Positions 31,211 to 39,255 of a stretch of DNA of 40,070 nucleotides are shown here, in pieces. The notes below the pieces were generated by a model. The model had not been told where the DNA came from, searched no databases, and saw only the letters and a list, made by a program, of their open reading frames with translations. The stretch comes from JAGXFP01 sp046484585 (lineage in GTDB: Bacteria; Desulfobacterota; Desulfobulbia; Desulfobulbales; JAGXFP01). Where the stretch lies: positions 1 to 40,070 of the forward strand of contig JAWOIQ010000162.1 of the NCBI GenBank assembly GCA_046484585.1, given 5' to 3'. Positions within the stretch are counted from its first letter, which is position 1. Every line of letters begins with the position of its first letter. The position numbers and the translations under genes are program-made.

Positions 31211-31245
31211 GTGTCCCCCGAACTCCAAGCATTTGAGGACGGTGC

Positions 31246-31448
31246 ATGGATACTATTGAAACCAATGCTTGGAAGGCAAGGGAAGAAATAGCAGATAAAT
31301 ATGATGTCACCGGAACTCCAATGGAAAAAGTGACAACTACGCCCGAGCCCTTTCGATAAAAGGCCAGGAAGTTCTGTCGGAAACCATGATTAAAAGGATT
31401 GTCCACCAACTGGATACTAAATGCCGGGATGTTGAAGCAATTGCCTAG
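31246..31448 (+). pseudogene. frameshifted small ORF, unknown family
   Basis: An ATG at 31246 begins a helical peptide (METHIONINE-led DTIETNAWKAREEIADKYD). It then runs into a GATGTCACCGGAACTCC repeat motif. A second frame continues with DNYARALSIKGQEVLSETM to a TAG at 31448. The two pieces look like one small protein broken at or near the motif. I do not recognise the family. Confidence 0.45.
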
Positions 31449-31598
31449 AGTGGTAATAAAAAGAAGAAGAGTTGACGGGACATTGGGTTATTGTCGTTTA
31501 GATTGGTTGTGTTTTTGGTGAATGCGACGGGCAAAAGTCAAAAGCGGACTTGACCCCTCGCTCTTTCTCACCAGCACACTACAATAACAGGTTACGAG

Positions 31599-33545
31599 CT
31601 AAATCCCGTCAATAAGGCTATCTATACCATTACTAGTATCTTCGTTGATATGATTGAGTTCTTTTCTTACCGCTTTAATATCAAAGCCTTTAGCACCAAA
31701 TGACATAATTTCATTAACTTTTTTGAAATTAACAGAATTGTTAATAGGCAATTTAGGATCATCATCAATAAAATATAATTTGTTAAATTTTAAAGATAAA
31801 TCACGCAAGTTAATAGGATTGTGATTATAAGATAAATCTAGCAAAAGTTCTGGAGATCTATCTGCAGCAATATTAATGGCCAATATTTGTCTGTTAGAGC
31901 CTGTAACAACATGCAAGAGGCCCTTTGGTTTAAGTGGGATAATATATTCAGATAAATTACTACATTTAGCTTGATAATGATCTATTAACTCTTCAACTAG
32001 TTTTTGATTTCCGAATTCTTCGGTAGAAAAACCTTCCAACAAACGAAAAGCCCTATTGTTTGTATATGTTAGTGATATTCTTGCCTCAATATCATTCTTA
32101 TTTATTTTTCTATTGCTTATATTCTTATAATAACATGTGCTGTACTCAAGAAAGTCTTCCATAACTTGCCTCATAATTGATGACCTAAAAGTGCTATAAT
32201 CAATGTCTGCACACAGCTCAAGGACATTTGTGTAGTTTGCCCAGAACACACTATTAAATAATTTTAGAAGAACGTCACTCTGTTGTGATTTTGCATCATT
32301 ACAGATAAACATAGACGCAAAATACTCCATTAAAGATTTATGGGCCCATCTTATGGTTGAGCTTTCTTTTACAAAAATTGGAACTGTGGTTGTCAGGTCT
32401 TTTACAAAATTGGGGGAATTAGAATTCAAACCCGTAATTTTCCCAAGAAGTTCTGATACAATAATTTCTAACTCGTCCTTTTGAAACTCTATTTTTCCAT
32501 TGTTTTTTAAACACCAAAAGCCAAGCCTACGAAGAACTGAATGGAATTCAGCAGAATCTAATTTTGAATATTTTGGTCTTATATAACCAACTTCTTTGCT
32601 TAAATCATGAGACTCAAACAAAGCTTCATATACTTGAGAATAAAACAGATGCCTTTTTCTAGGAATCACAGTTTTATGTCTATATGAACAAAAAAGAAGT
32701 GAAACATATAAAGGGGTAGCCAAAAATTCTTTTATGCCCTTATCGTCTCTTTTGTTTCTTTTTAATCCAGAAATTAATTTGTTTGATATGCCACCATCAG
32801 GATCATATTTTGTCAAAAGCGAATAGGCTTCTTTTTCACTTAATGGTTTAATTGAATATTGTTTAAAGCTATAGAATTCCGATAGATATGTTTCTTTTCT
32901 CGATGTAATCAATATCTTTGACTCACCAATTTGTTCGATAAATTCTTTCAAATAATTAATGATATCTTTTTTAATATCATTGGCTACCTCGTCCATGCCA
33001 TCAAACACATACAATAATGGGAGATGCTTGATGATTTCAATAGAAGAGTCACTTGTAATTCCAAAACATTCACATATTTTTGTTAATATTGGTTGATTCT
33101 CAAGTTGCCTTAATTCGATAAATACAGGTACATAATCTCTTTGATTTATTATGTTTAAAATAATTCTTTTTGATATGGTTGATTTACCCATTCCTGCATT
33201 ATCATTGATTAAAATATGATCTTGATCGCTAAAAATGTTTGATTTATCATCGACTATAAGTTCGTCATTGTTTTCACCAGAAAAAATAGTTAAAGGAATA
33301 TATAAATCCTCAAGGCTTTTAGGGGAATTTTGAAAGGCAATAGTATTCATTATTGAACATTGCCCCGTCAGTTTAGCTAGGTATTTAACTGATTCTCGTT
33401 TGAATGTTGATATTGCAGTTTTATTTTTAAAATATTTATCAATTTTACCTTCCAGCTTTGGTTCAAGTTTAGAAGTATAAATCTTTTTAGCTGTAGGTGT
33501 AGCTAATTTTATTGCCGTATTCAATGCAACTGTTTCTAGTAACAT
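31599..33545 (-). CDS. NACHT-domain STAND NTPase, putative antiphage protein
   Basis: 648 residues. The N-terminal 110 residues contain alpha-helical sequence (KIYTSKLEPKLEGKIDKYFK). The NACHT ATPase follows: Walker A NDNAGMGKST (114-123, Lys121) and Walker B LLYVFDGMDE (Asp182, Asp185, Glu186), then LITSRKETYLSEFYSFKQYSIKPLSEKEAYSLL, the usual sensor/winged-helix region, and RWAHKSLMEYFASMF as in NACHT proteins. The last 150 residues have no repeats I can name and could be the sensor. The gene is visibly AT-rich against its neighbours, so recently acquired. It resembles bacterial bNACHT antiphage proteins in layout, but no phage data exist here. Single-gene unit, transcribed on the minus strand. 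Confidence 0.85.
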   Translation of the reverse strand: MLLETVALNTAIKLATPTAKKIYTSKLEPKLEGKIDKYFKNKTAISTFKRESVKYLAKLTGQCSIMNTIAFQNSPKSLEDLYIPLTIFSGENNDELIVDDKSNIFSDQDHILINDNAGMGKSTISKRIILNIINQRDYVPVFIELRQLENQPILTKICECFGITSDSSIEIIKHLPLLYVFDGMDEVANDIKKDIINYLKEFIEQIGESKILITSRKETYLSEFYSFKQYSIKPLSEKEAYSLLTKYDPDGGISNKLISGLKRNKRDDKGIKEFLATPLYVSLLFCSYRHKTVIPRKRHLFYSQVYEALFESHDLSKEVGYIRPKYSKLDSAEFHSVLRRLGFWCLKNNGKIEFQKDELEIIVSELLGKITGLNSNSPNFVKDLTTTVPIFVKESSTIRWAHKSLMEYFASMFICNDAKSQQSDVLLKLFNSVFWANYTNVLELCADIDYSTFRSSIMRQVMEDFLEYSTCYYKNISNRKINKNDIEARISLTYTNNRAFRLLEGFSTEEFGNQKLVEELIDHYQAKCSNLSEYIIPLKPKGLLHVVTGSNRQILAINIAADRSPELLLDLSYNHNPINLRDLSLKFNKLYFIDDDPKLPINNSVNFKKVNEIMSFGAKGFDIKAVRKELNHINEDTSNGIDSLIDGI

Positions 33546-33739
33546 TATTTTCGCACCCTTTAATTTAAATATAGTTTCATTTAAAAATTCTAGATTGAGT
33601 TAGGTCTTGAAATGAAAATCTAATTTTTAAAGTCAACTTATTTCCAACACAGTTTGACAATGATTTACAGTAATGTGCCTCAGAAAAGGAGTTAAATCTA
33701 CCTTTGGCCTTTGTCAAACGGACTGTGTATTTTCAATCT
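33546..33739. other. upstream region of the NACHT gene
   Basis: About 190 AT-rich bases between the NACHT start and the Mrr-type gene end. A plausible promoter region for the minus strand, but I do not see a clean consensus. Confidence 0.35.
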
Positions 33740-34537
33740 CTACTCCATAATTTTTTCAATCTTCCTACATTTAGGAAAATCAGAACACCCCCAGAATTTT
33801 TGCCCGGCATGCTGTCCTTTCCTCGCAACCCTCAAAACCATATCTGCACCGCAAGCAGGGCATACTTTTCGAGCGGTCTGGGGCGCCGGTTTTTCAATTT
33901 TTGGTTCCTTCTGGACCTCGCCAATCAACCTAAGCAATGTCGCCCCATCAACCAGTTCAATTGAATTGCTGCCGGCAAAAGCAATCGCATCCCTCGTGAA
34001 CTCGCCCGAGGTTAAAACAATCCCCCTGCCTGCTCTTTTTGCGGTCATTACCCCGAACAATTCACGGACCACTTTCACACCCACCTTAATGTTTTTCCAG
34101 TGCTTGCATTGAACCAGAGTGGTTATGCCATCCTTTTTAAGGACAAGGTCGATCCCGCCGTCCGGACCTCCTCCCTGGTTTTCGAAAATCTGGTAACCCT
34201 GGCGCAGATAAGCTTCGCCGACCAATTCTTCGAATTTCTTCCAATTCAACATTCTGATCGAATCGATATCCTTTTGGGAATCGAGTCGCCTGCATTTCGT
34301 GGAGGACTTGAAGCCGGAAATCGCGGCACAGCCAACGATCATCAAGCTAAAAAAATTCCCGAACATCGGTGCCTGGGGAGCCAAACCTTGCAGGATTAAA
34401 TTGTCGAATTGGATTCCGGGGACAATGAAATGAAAGGACAGGTAAACAACCCCAGCCATAATAAGGCCTATCCACCAGGGCAATATTATAAACAAATCTA
34501 TTAGCTCGTCTATTAAACCTCTATTCCGTCTGCCCAT
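33740..34537 (-). CDS. membrane-anchored Mrr-type restriction endonuclease with topoisomerase zinc finger
   Basis: 265 residues. Two membrane spans at the N-terminus (about 16-36 and 58-78) precede an Mrr_cat nuclease domain: NWKKFEELVGEAYLRQGYQI, then GGPDGGIDLVLKKDGITTLVQCKHWK, giving the Asp and QxK catalytic residues of PD-(D/E)xK enzymes. The C-terminus holds CPACGADMVLR ... FWGCSDFPKCR, a topoisomerase-type Cys4 zinc finger. Mrr nucleases cut modified or foreign DNA. Follows the DUF3883 gene by 17 bases, same strand, so probably one operon. Confidence 0.87.
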   Translation of the reverse strand: MGRRNRGLIDELIDLFIILPWWIGLIMAGVVYLSFHFIVPGIQFDNLILQGLAPQAPMFGNFFSLMIVGCAAISGFKSSTKCRRLDSQKDIDSIRMLNWKKFEELVGEAYLRQGYQIFENQGGGPDGGIDLVLKKDGITTLVQCKHWKNIKVGVKVVRELFGVMTAKRAGRGIVLTSGEFTRDAIAFAGSNSIELVDGATLLRLIGEVQKEPKIEKPAPQTARKVCPACGADMVLRVARKGQHAGQKFWGCSDFPKCRKIEKIME

Positions 34538-34554
34538 ATTATTTGCCCATTTGC

Positions 34555-35856
34555 TTAAAAAACAGCTTTGTAACTGTTAGCTACAAGTTGCACACTTCGG
34601 CTAATATCACCTGGCAACATAAATAATTTGGGTGCTTGTCTAAAGTTGAATACCCGATATAAGGCATATTGATCTGAATGAACTTTTGAGAAAGCCACTT
34701 CATTTTCAGAGATAAAAAAAGGTTGGTACTTCCCGCAGTTTGAAGTTTTTACCTCGATGAACAACTCTTCTTCATTCTCCGGATTAAAAGACCGTATGTC
34801 ATAACCAGCGCCATCGCCCTGCTTTTTGCTCGTCCACTCAACTTCTTTAGCAAGATCGTTGCGATTCAAAAGAGTGAGGCGGTGTCTTTCGAATTGGAGC
34901 GCAAACTCCTCGCCACGCTCACCCATCCGTCGATTGCTGACCTCTCTTTCTGCAAAATCATAAAAGCGGGGTGTGTACTCCCGCGTTTCGGGATGGGGTG
35001 GGAAAATATTCTTTTCAGGTGCAGTTTCGAGTACATCCTTCCAAATAAACTCTTTGATCAATGGGGGGTCCTGCTCAACAAAAGAATCGACTTGTTTTTC
35101 AAGGAGATGCCTGTTTTCGGTAAGCCGCATGAGTATGACATCTTTTAATTGCTGTTGGTAATTAAAAGCGGGTTTGTATCCGGAGATATATGGATAACCA
35201 AGTTCAATCATGATGGCACTGATATTCTGATGTTTGAATTCTATTGAGCCATCGGAACGGTTGTTCAGCTTTGTTTGCAATTCTCGCCTATTTTGGCTTT
35301 TGTTGTAACGCTCTCCTCTCAAATCAAGCTCCATCATTGCTAAATAATCAGCTACGACCGCTTCACACTCCAACCAGTCCCACGCATCACCAAGATTTAA
35401 CAATGTGCGTTGCGAATCGAAATTTAGATTTTCCAAGAGAGAAGCTTTTAAATATTCTCGAACAACCTGACTATGCAATAACTGGAAAAGCATTTCATCT
35501 AGATAGGCATAAGCTATATTATTACTGAGTTCACCGGGGCCACTTACCGTGGATAATCTTTGGTAAGCTTCGGTTCGCCCTGGTTTAGGTTTGTGATGCC
35601 AAAAACTTTCACTGCGTAGATGGAAAAATGGGAGGTGTGGATTATCGCGATCGGACTCAGTGCGATATTTATTGAAATTGTGGCTGAAGCTCAGTCGTAG
35701 GTTTTGGTCAAAAAATATCCGATTATTATTTATTGTTTTATTGGCGATCAGATCCATTACCGCCAACAGCATACAAACCTTGTGGGGGCTGACTGCCCCT
35801 CGTTGGCGGTTCATGTTCAGGGCATGAAATTTCTCGGCGTAAAACTCTAAGCTCAT
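34555..35856 (-). CDS. DUF3883 nuclease with N-terminal sulfur-binding-like domain
   Basis: 433 residues. The N-terminus (SPHKVCMLLAVMDLIANKTINNNRIFF ... PFFHLRSESFWHHKP) resembles the DNA sulfur-binding domain of ScoMcrA-type enzymes. The middle (EAVVADYLAMMELDLRGERYNKSQNRR, GSIEFKHQNISAIMIELGYPYISGYKP) is a conserved region seen in DUF3883 proteins. The C-terminus is DUF3883: GERGEEFALQFER, then GDGAGYDIRSF and ELFIEVKTS, likely a PD-(D/E)xK core. Such proteins act as modification-dependent restriction nucleases in related systems. The 5' end overlaps the methyltransferase stop by 4 bases. Confidence 0.82.
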   Translation of the reverse strand: MSLEFYAEKFHALNMNRQRGAVSPHKVCMLLAVMDLIANKTINNNRIFFDQNLRLSFSHNFNKYRTESDRDNPHLPFFHLRSESFWHHKPKPGRTEAYQRLSTVSGPGELSNNIAYAYLDEMLFQLLHSQVVREYLKASLLENLNFDSQRTLLNLGDAWDWLECEAVVADYLAMMELDLRGERYNKSQNRRELQTKLNNRSDGSIEFKHQNISAIMIELGYPYISGYKPAFNYQQQLKDVILMRLTENRHLLEKQVDSFVEQDPPLIKEFIWKDVLETAPEKNIFPPHPETREYTPRFYDFAEREVSNRRMGERGEEFALQFERHRLTLLNRNDLAKEVEWTSKKQGDGAGYDIRSFNPENEEELFIEVKTSNCGKYQPFFISENEVAFSKVHSDQYALYRVFNFRQAPKLFMLPGDISRSVQLVANSYKAVF

Positions 35857-36449
35857 TTGACCACTCTTTTCTCAATTATGATGGTCTGCCATGTAACTCC
35901 GTCTCTTTTCAACACATCTTCCAGAGTATTAGTAACTTCGGCCTGTAAGGATTTATTCTCGGCAAATTGAACAATCTCTTCCGCGGGTACCTGATAAAAT
36001 GCTCTTCCTTCAGAGTCAGGTCCTTGACGGAGAGAGACAACTAGCACAGAATCCTTAGCCATTAATCCGGCAAGTGTTTCCATGGAATCAAGGCGCTGTT
36101 GGTAGGGTAGGTGCATCAAAACGCCACTCACCAGAATCAAAGAAAAGGTCTGCTGATACATTTGAAACTTAGCTAAGGTCGGCAAACAATCATTAATCCA
36201 TATAACGGGATAGGCTTCGGTACTTTTTTGGCCCAACTCAAGCAATGCCGCCGCAGGTTCAACCACAATTACTTCCCATCCTCTTTTGGCCAACCAAATG
36301 GCATCGCGGCCGGAACCACCCCCAACGTCCAACGCCAAACCCGGTTTTTGAGGTAAATGTCCGAGCCAGCTTGCATGAACCTTGTCCGGGTCAACACTTT
36401 GATATTTATCAAATAATTGTTTGGCGTTTTGGTTGTAGTAATTCAACAT
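35853..36449 (-). CDS. class I SAM-dependent methyltransferase, partner of the DUF3883 gene
   Basis: 198 residues from the ATG at 36449, with GAGAG upstream. The frame is open further to 36632, but that part reads through a direct repeat and is not conserved. Motif I is LALDVGGGSGRDA; the acidic end of strand 2 is VVEPAA; NDCLPTL and LILVSGVLMHLP are the later motifs. No sequence for a DNA-methylase NPPY motif, so the substrate is unknown: protein, small molecule or nucleic acid. First gene of the minus-strand cassette, overlapping the nuclease gene (ATGA). Confidence 0.83.
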   Translation of the reverse strand: MLNYYNQNAKQLFDKYQSVDPDKVHASWLGHLPQKPGLALDVGGGSGRDAIWLAKRGWEVIVVEPAAALLELGQKSTEAYPVIWINDCLPTLAKFQMYQQTFSLILVSGVLMHLPYQQRLDSMETLAGLMAKDSVLVVSLRQGPDSEGRAFYQVPAEEIVQFAENKSLQAEVTNTLEDVLKRDGVTWQTIIIEKRVVK

Positions 36450-36904
36450 TGCTCTCGTTAACGGTTGCGGTCGGTCCGCAGCTTTTTGAAGGCCTCTGTA
36501 TAACAATCGATTTTTCCGCACATATGGACAATAGAATCTTTTTCGGAATATATTCAAAGGAAAACATCCCGAAACGGAAAACGGGGGGGGGGAAACGGTT
36601 TTATGATCCGATAGGGCATCGGATATGTTCAATATATTGAAGAAGTATGAACAGTTGATGATTCACAGAAGTTCGGGGGCAGCTTATTTAATTCCCCAGA
36701 CGGCATCTCAATAAGTAAGGCTTCCCCCCTCGAACTACCCAATATCACAACTGATGACAAAAGCAAAGAGCGGCCCCCTTTGCTGTCATGCGGCACCGAT
36801 GATAACGCAGGCTGTGGTGATTCAGGTTTGATTTTGGCTATTGCAGTTTTTGGAAGAACTCATGAGTAATGCAATAGCGCAAGCCCACTTTCTCGTTATC
36901 AGGA
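36450..36904. repeat. direct repeat copy 1 (36520-36665) and flanking non-coding DNA
   Basis: 36520-36665 is about 90% identical to 37692-37839 in the same orientation and contains the first 13 codons of psiE (ATG at 36625). It then leaves psiE and enters unrelated sequence. Copies of the GTCCCC-GAAC motif occur at 36670-36681 (inverted) and 36723-36738. No gene in the rest. Confidence 0.85.
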
Positions 36905-37240
36905 TCATGAGAGCAGAGAATTGACATCGTCGATGAGGTTATCGAGCTCCTCTTTAATGATGCCCCAGACAATTCGATCATCTATTGCGTCATAACCGTG
37001 AATGAGGATATTTCGAAAGGAGATAATGTCACGGTAGTTACGAATATTTTGCTGGACTGTCAAGTCATCACGCCCAACCCTGTTCAGGGCCTCACCCATT
37101 ATCTCAAACTTGCGTTCTATGGCACTGCGTAAAAGTTCATCTGATAAATAGTTATCGAAGGTCCGCCCGGCAACAAACGCCTTCACAGCCAACCCGGCCT
37201 GGAGGATATCATGAAGATGGGTACGGATTTCATCCTTCAT
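36905..37240 (-). CDS. hepT: HEPN (DUF86/HepT-type) RNase toxin
   Basis: 111 residues with the Rx4H motif RNILIHGYD and the helix ERKFEIMGEALNRV. The partner of the MNT gene just upstream (11-base overlap). Third MNT/HEPN unit of the island. The sequence differs clearly from the HepT at 30478, so not a recent duplicate. Confidence 0.9.
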   Translation of the reverse strand: MKDEIRTHLHDILQAGLAVKAFVAGRTFDNYLSDELLRSAIERKFEIMGEALNRVGRDDLTVQQNIRNYRDIISFRNILIHGYDAIDDRIVWGIIKEELDNLIDDVNSLLS

Positions 37241-37526
37241 AAATAGCGACCTTTTCTTTTAACACACGCGCCTTGAAATAAGGGTTACGAAGACTGCTGG
37301 AGGTAAGTAAATCTACCTTGCTCCCCAAAACATCCTCAAGTTGATGAAGAAGACCGAAAAACCTTTGGGCCGGATGGTGCTCCGGCTGGTTGAACTCTAC
37401 CAGCAAATCGATATCACTCGACAATGTTGCGGAGCCCTGAGCCAGGGACCCGAAAACGTCAAGGCGGCGGACATCAAATTCATGACATAATGGTAAGGCA
37501 ACTTTTTTAAGGTCATCTATTTTCAT
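37230..37526 (-). CDS. mntA: MntA-type nucleotidyltransferase antitoxin
   Basis: 98 residues: DVFGSLAQGSATLSSDIDLLVEF holds the GSxxxG loop and DxD. Its ATG overlaps the stop of a short upstream ORF by 4 bases, so all three are probably one transcript. Confidence 0.9.
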   Translation of the reverse strand: MKIDDLKKVALPLCHEFDVRRLDVFGSLAQGSATLSSDIDLLVEFNQPEHHPAQRFFGLLHQLEDVLGSKVDLLTSSSLRNPYFKARVLKEKVAIYEG

Positions 37527-37669
37527 ATTCGTATAATGCCAATATCTGGCGACATATTCAAGTATTTAGCAGAGTTCCGGAACTTGCTGGTCGTGACACC
37601 ATCACTGGCAGCTTTCGCAACCGGCTCAAGGAAATCCTCCAGTAATTTAATTAACTCAGGGAAATCCAT
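37523..37669 (-). CDS. small protein, 48 aa, first gene of the MNT/HEPN cassette
   Basis: ATG at 37669 with GGAG 6-7 bases upstream; its stop overlaps the mntA start by 4 bases. Sequence DFPELIKLLEDFLEPVAKAASDGVTTSKFRNSA is partly helical and fits no family I know. The frame is open further upstream through the direct repeat, but that part is not likely coding. It may be a leader peptide, an additional regulator, or a truncated gene. Confidence 0.55.
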   Translation of the reverse strand: MDFPELIKLLEDFLEPVAKAASDGVTTSKFRNSAKYLNMSPDIGIIRI

Positions 37670-37691
37670 TGTCGTCTCCAGTCGGTTCCTT

Positions 37692-37839
37692 ACATATGGA
37701 CAGTGGAATCTTTTTCGGAATATATTCAAAGGAAACATACCGAAACGGAAAACGGGGGTTTTTAAACGGTTTTATGATCCGATAGGGCGTCGGGAGATAT
37801 GTTCAATATATTGAAGAAGTATGAACAGTTGATGATTCA
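37692..37839. repeat. direct repeat copy 2, including the psiE start
   Basis: Same orientation as 36520-36665. Ends within psiE codon 14. It spans the psiE upstream region and the divergent start region of the MNT/HEPN cassette. Confidence 0.88.
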
Positions 37840-38251
37840 GGCGCTGATGGTGATGATGGCGATCGTTCTCGGTTTCGCCACTGTCGATCTCGCCTGGCTG
37901 ATCGTGAAGGATGTCATCGAACCGCCCTTGTTCCTGCTCAGTATCGACCAGCTCCTGGAGATCTTCGGGCTTTTCATGTTGGTTCTGATCGGGATCGAAC
38001 TTCTGGAAACCATCATCAAAACCTACAAAACCCAGGGGCAGCCCCACTACGAGGTCGTTCTTTCCGTGGCGATCATAGCAATCGCCCGCAAGGTCATCAT
38101 TCTGGATATAAAGGAAATAGACAGCCTGAGCCTGATCGGCATCGCCGCGATTATCATAGCCCTGACCTTCGGCTACTTTATCATGAAGAAAAGCCAGTCC
38201 CGGGGCAGGGCGGATTCGAATCCGACCGATAACGACACCGGCAGCCCTTAA
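37799..38251 (+). CDS. psiE: PsiE-family membrane protein
   Basis: 150 residues with four hydrophobic spans, as in the phosphate-starvation-inducible PsiE family: ALMVMMAIVLGFATVDLAWLI, LLEIFGLFMLVLIGIELLETI, YEVVLSVAIIAIARKVII and LIGIAAIIIALTFGYFIM. Basic, polar C-terminal tail. Function unknown in any organism. Pieces of its 5' end and 3' end occur as broken copies at 36625 and 38883. Confidence 0.87.
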   Translation: MFNILKKYEQLMIQALMVMMAIVLGFATVDLAWLIVKDVIEPPLFLLSIDQLLEIFGLFMLVLIGIELLETIIKTYKTQGQPHYEVVLSVAIIAIARKVIILDIKEIDSLSLIGIAAIIIALTFGYFIMKKSQSRGRADSNPTDNDTGSP

Positions 38252-38504
38252 GTGCCTGGTGCTGGGGGCGGGGCACACTATCCGGTCCTGCCGGAAGCCC
38301 GGGGCCTGGTCGGCGGCTTGGTCATTCGAGAGCTCCTTGCTGGCAGCGCTTGCTTTTTATTGTTTCTGCCCAAGGTTAATGGCAGCCTAAACTCTACTTT
38401 TAAGCACGGTTATTAATGGGAGGATCACCCCTTGACAATTAGATTGATTAAGTAATACGATTTTTTATTAACTTATTTAATTAGTCATAATTCTGAGGTG
38501 CTAA

Positions 38505-38759
38505 ATGAGCCATGAAATGACGCAAATGGTTAAAGATTCTCTCAAGTACGCTGATGACGGCAACTATATTGAGATGATACGGGTAGCCCAAAGAGTTGTG
38601 CAAGCGTACCCTGAGGTACCTGAGATCCATTATTTTTTGGGATGTTGTTACTTGAAATTGCGGGAATATGGTCTTGCCGCAAACTCTTTCCAAAATGCTG
38701 CCTCGATAAAAAAGCATATAGAAGAAGAGATGTTATTGAGTTTTTACCTCACACACTAA
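38505..38759 (+). CDS. small tetratricopeptide-like protein
   Basis: 84 residues forming about two TPR units: LKYADDGNYIEMIRVAQRVVQAYPEVPEIHYFLGCCYLKLREYGLAANSFQNAASI. GAGG precedes the ATG. Sits between psiE and the psiE 3' fragment, so it may be cargo of the second insertion at this locus. A protein-protein interaction role is the only inference. Confidence 0.7.
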   Translation: MSHEMTQMVKDSLKYADDGNYIEMIRVAQRVVQAYPEVPEIHYFLGCCYLKLREYGLAANSFQNAASIKKHIEEEMLLSFYLTH

Positions 38760-38879
38760 TAAAGGAGTGGAGCTGATATTGCCTCAAAAAGTAACTTGCC
38801 ATCCAGATCCATCAGCCGGGATATTCGCCAGAAATCGTAGAAATCCTTCATACGGCTGTTGGCGAGTCCCAGGAGCACC

Positions 38880-38969
38880 ATGGACAGCCTGAGCCTGATC
38901 GGCATCGCCGCGATTATCACGGCCCTGACCTTCGGCTACTTCATCATAAGCAGTTGCCGATTCCAATAA
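38880..38969 (+). pseudogene. psiE 3' fragment that forms a 29-codon ORF
   Basis: 38883-38953 matches the last membrane span of psiE (38124-38194) with a few changes, then diverges. An ATG at 38880 with AGGAG upstream opens a 29-codon frame that encodes this single membrane span and ends at TAA 38967. It may be just debris, or a small membrane peptide. Confidence 0.7.
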
Positions 38970-39255
38970 ACCGGGAACGCGGAACAGGATATGGGAGCCG
39001 TTAGGCGAAGTGACAGCAAAGCCGGGCCGGGGGTTTTTCCGGTCCGGAAGCCGCGGGAGCGCTTGATTAGGTCGGCGCCGCTCTTTGGAAAAATCTTGAC
39101 AAAAAAAAGCCTTTATACCACTGTGTAGGACAATATCCGTTCTTTCCCCTGCCGGCCGCGACCTCCTCCATTATTGACGGCTTTTGTATCAAGGGTGCAT
39201 GGAAACAGGTATCTTGAGATTTACCGCACCCATCAACCCCAGATCGTGAAAATCA
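38970..39255. other. intergenic region before the cytochrome gene
   Basis: 285 bases. A TTGACA at about 39097 has no convincing -10 at 17 bases. No gene or repeat seen. Confidence 0.35.
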
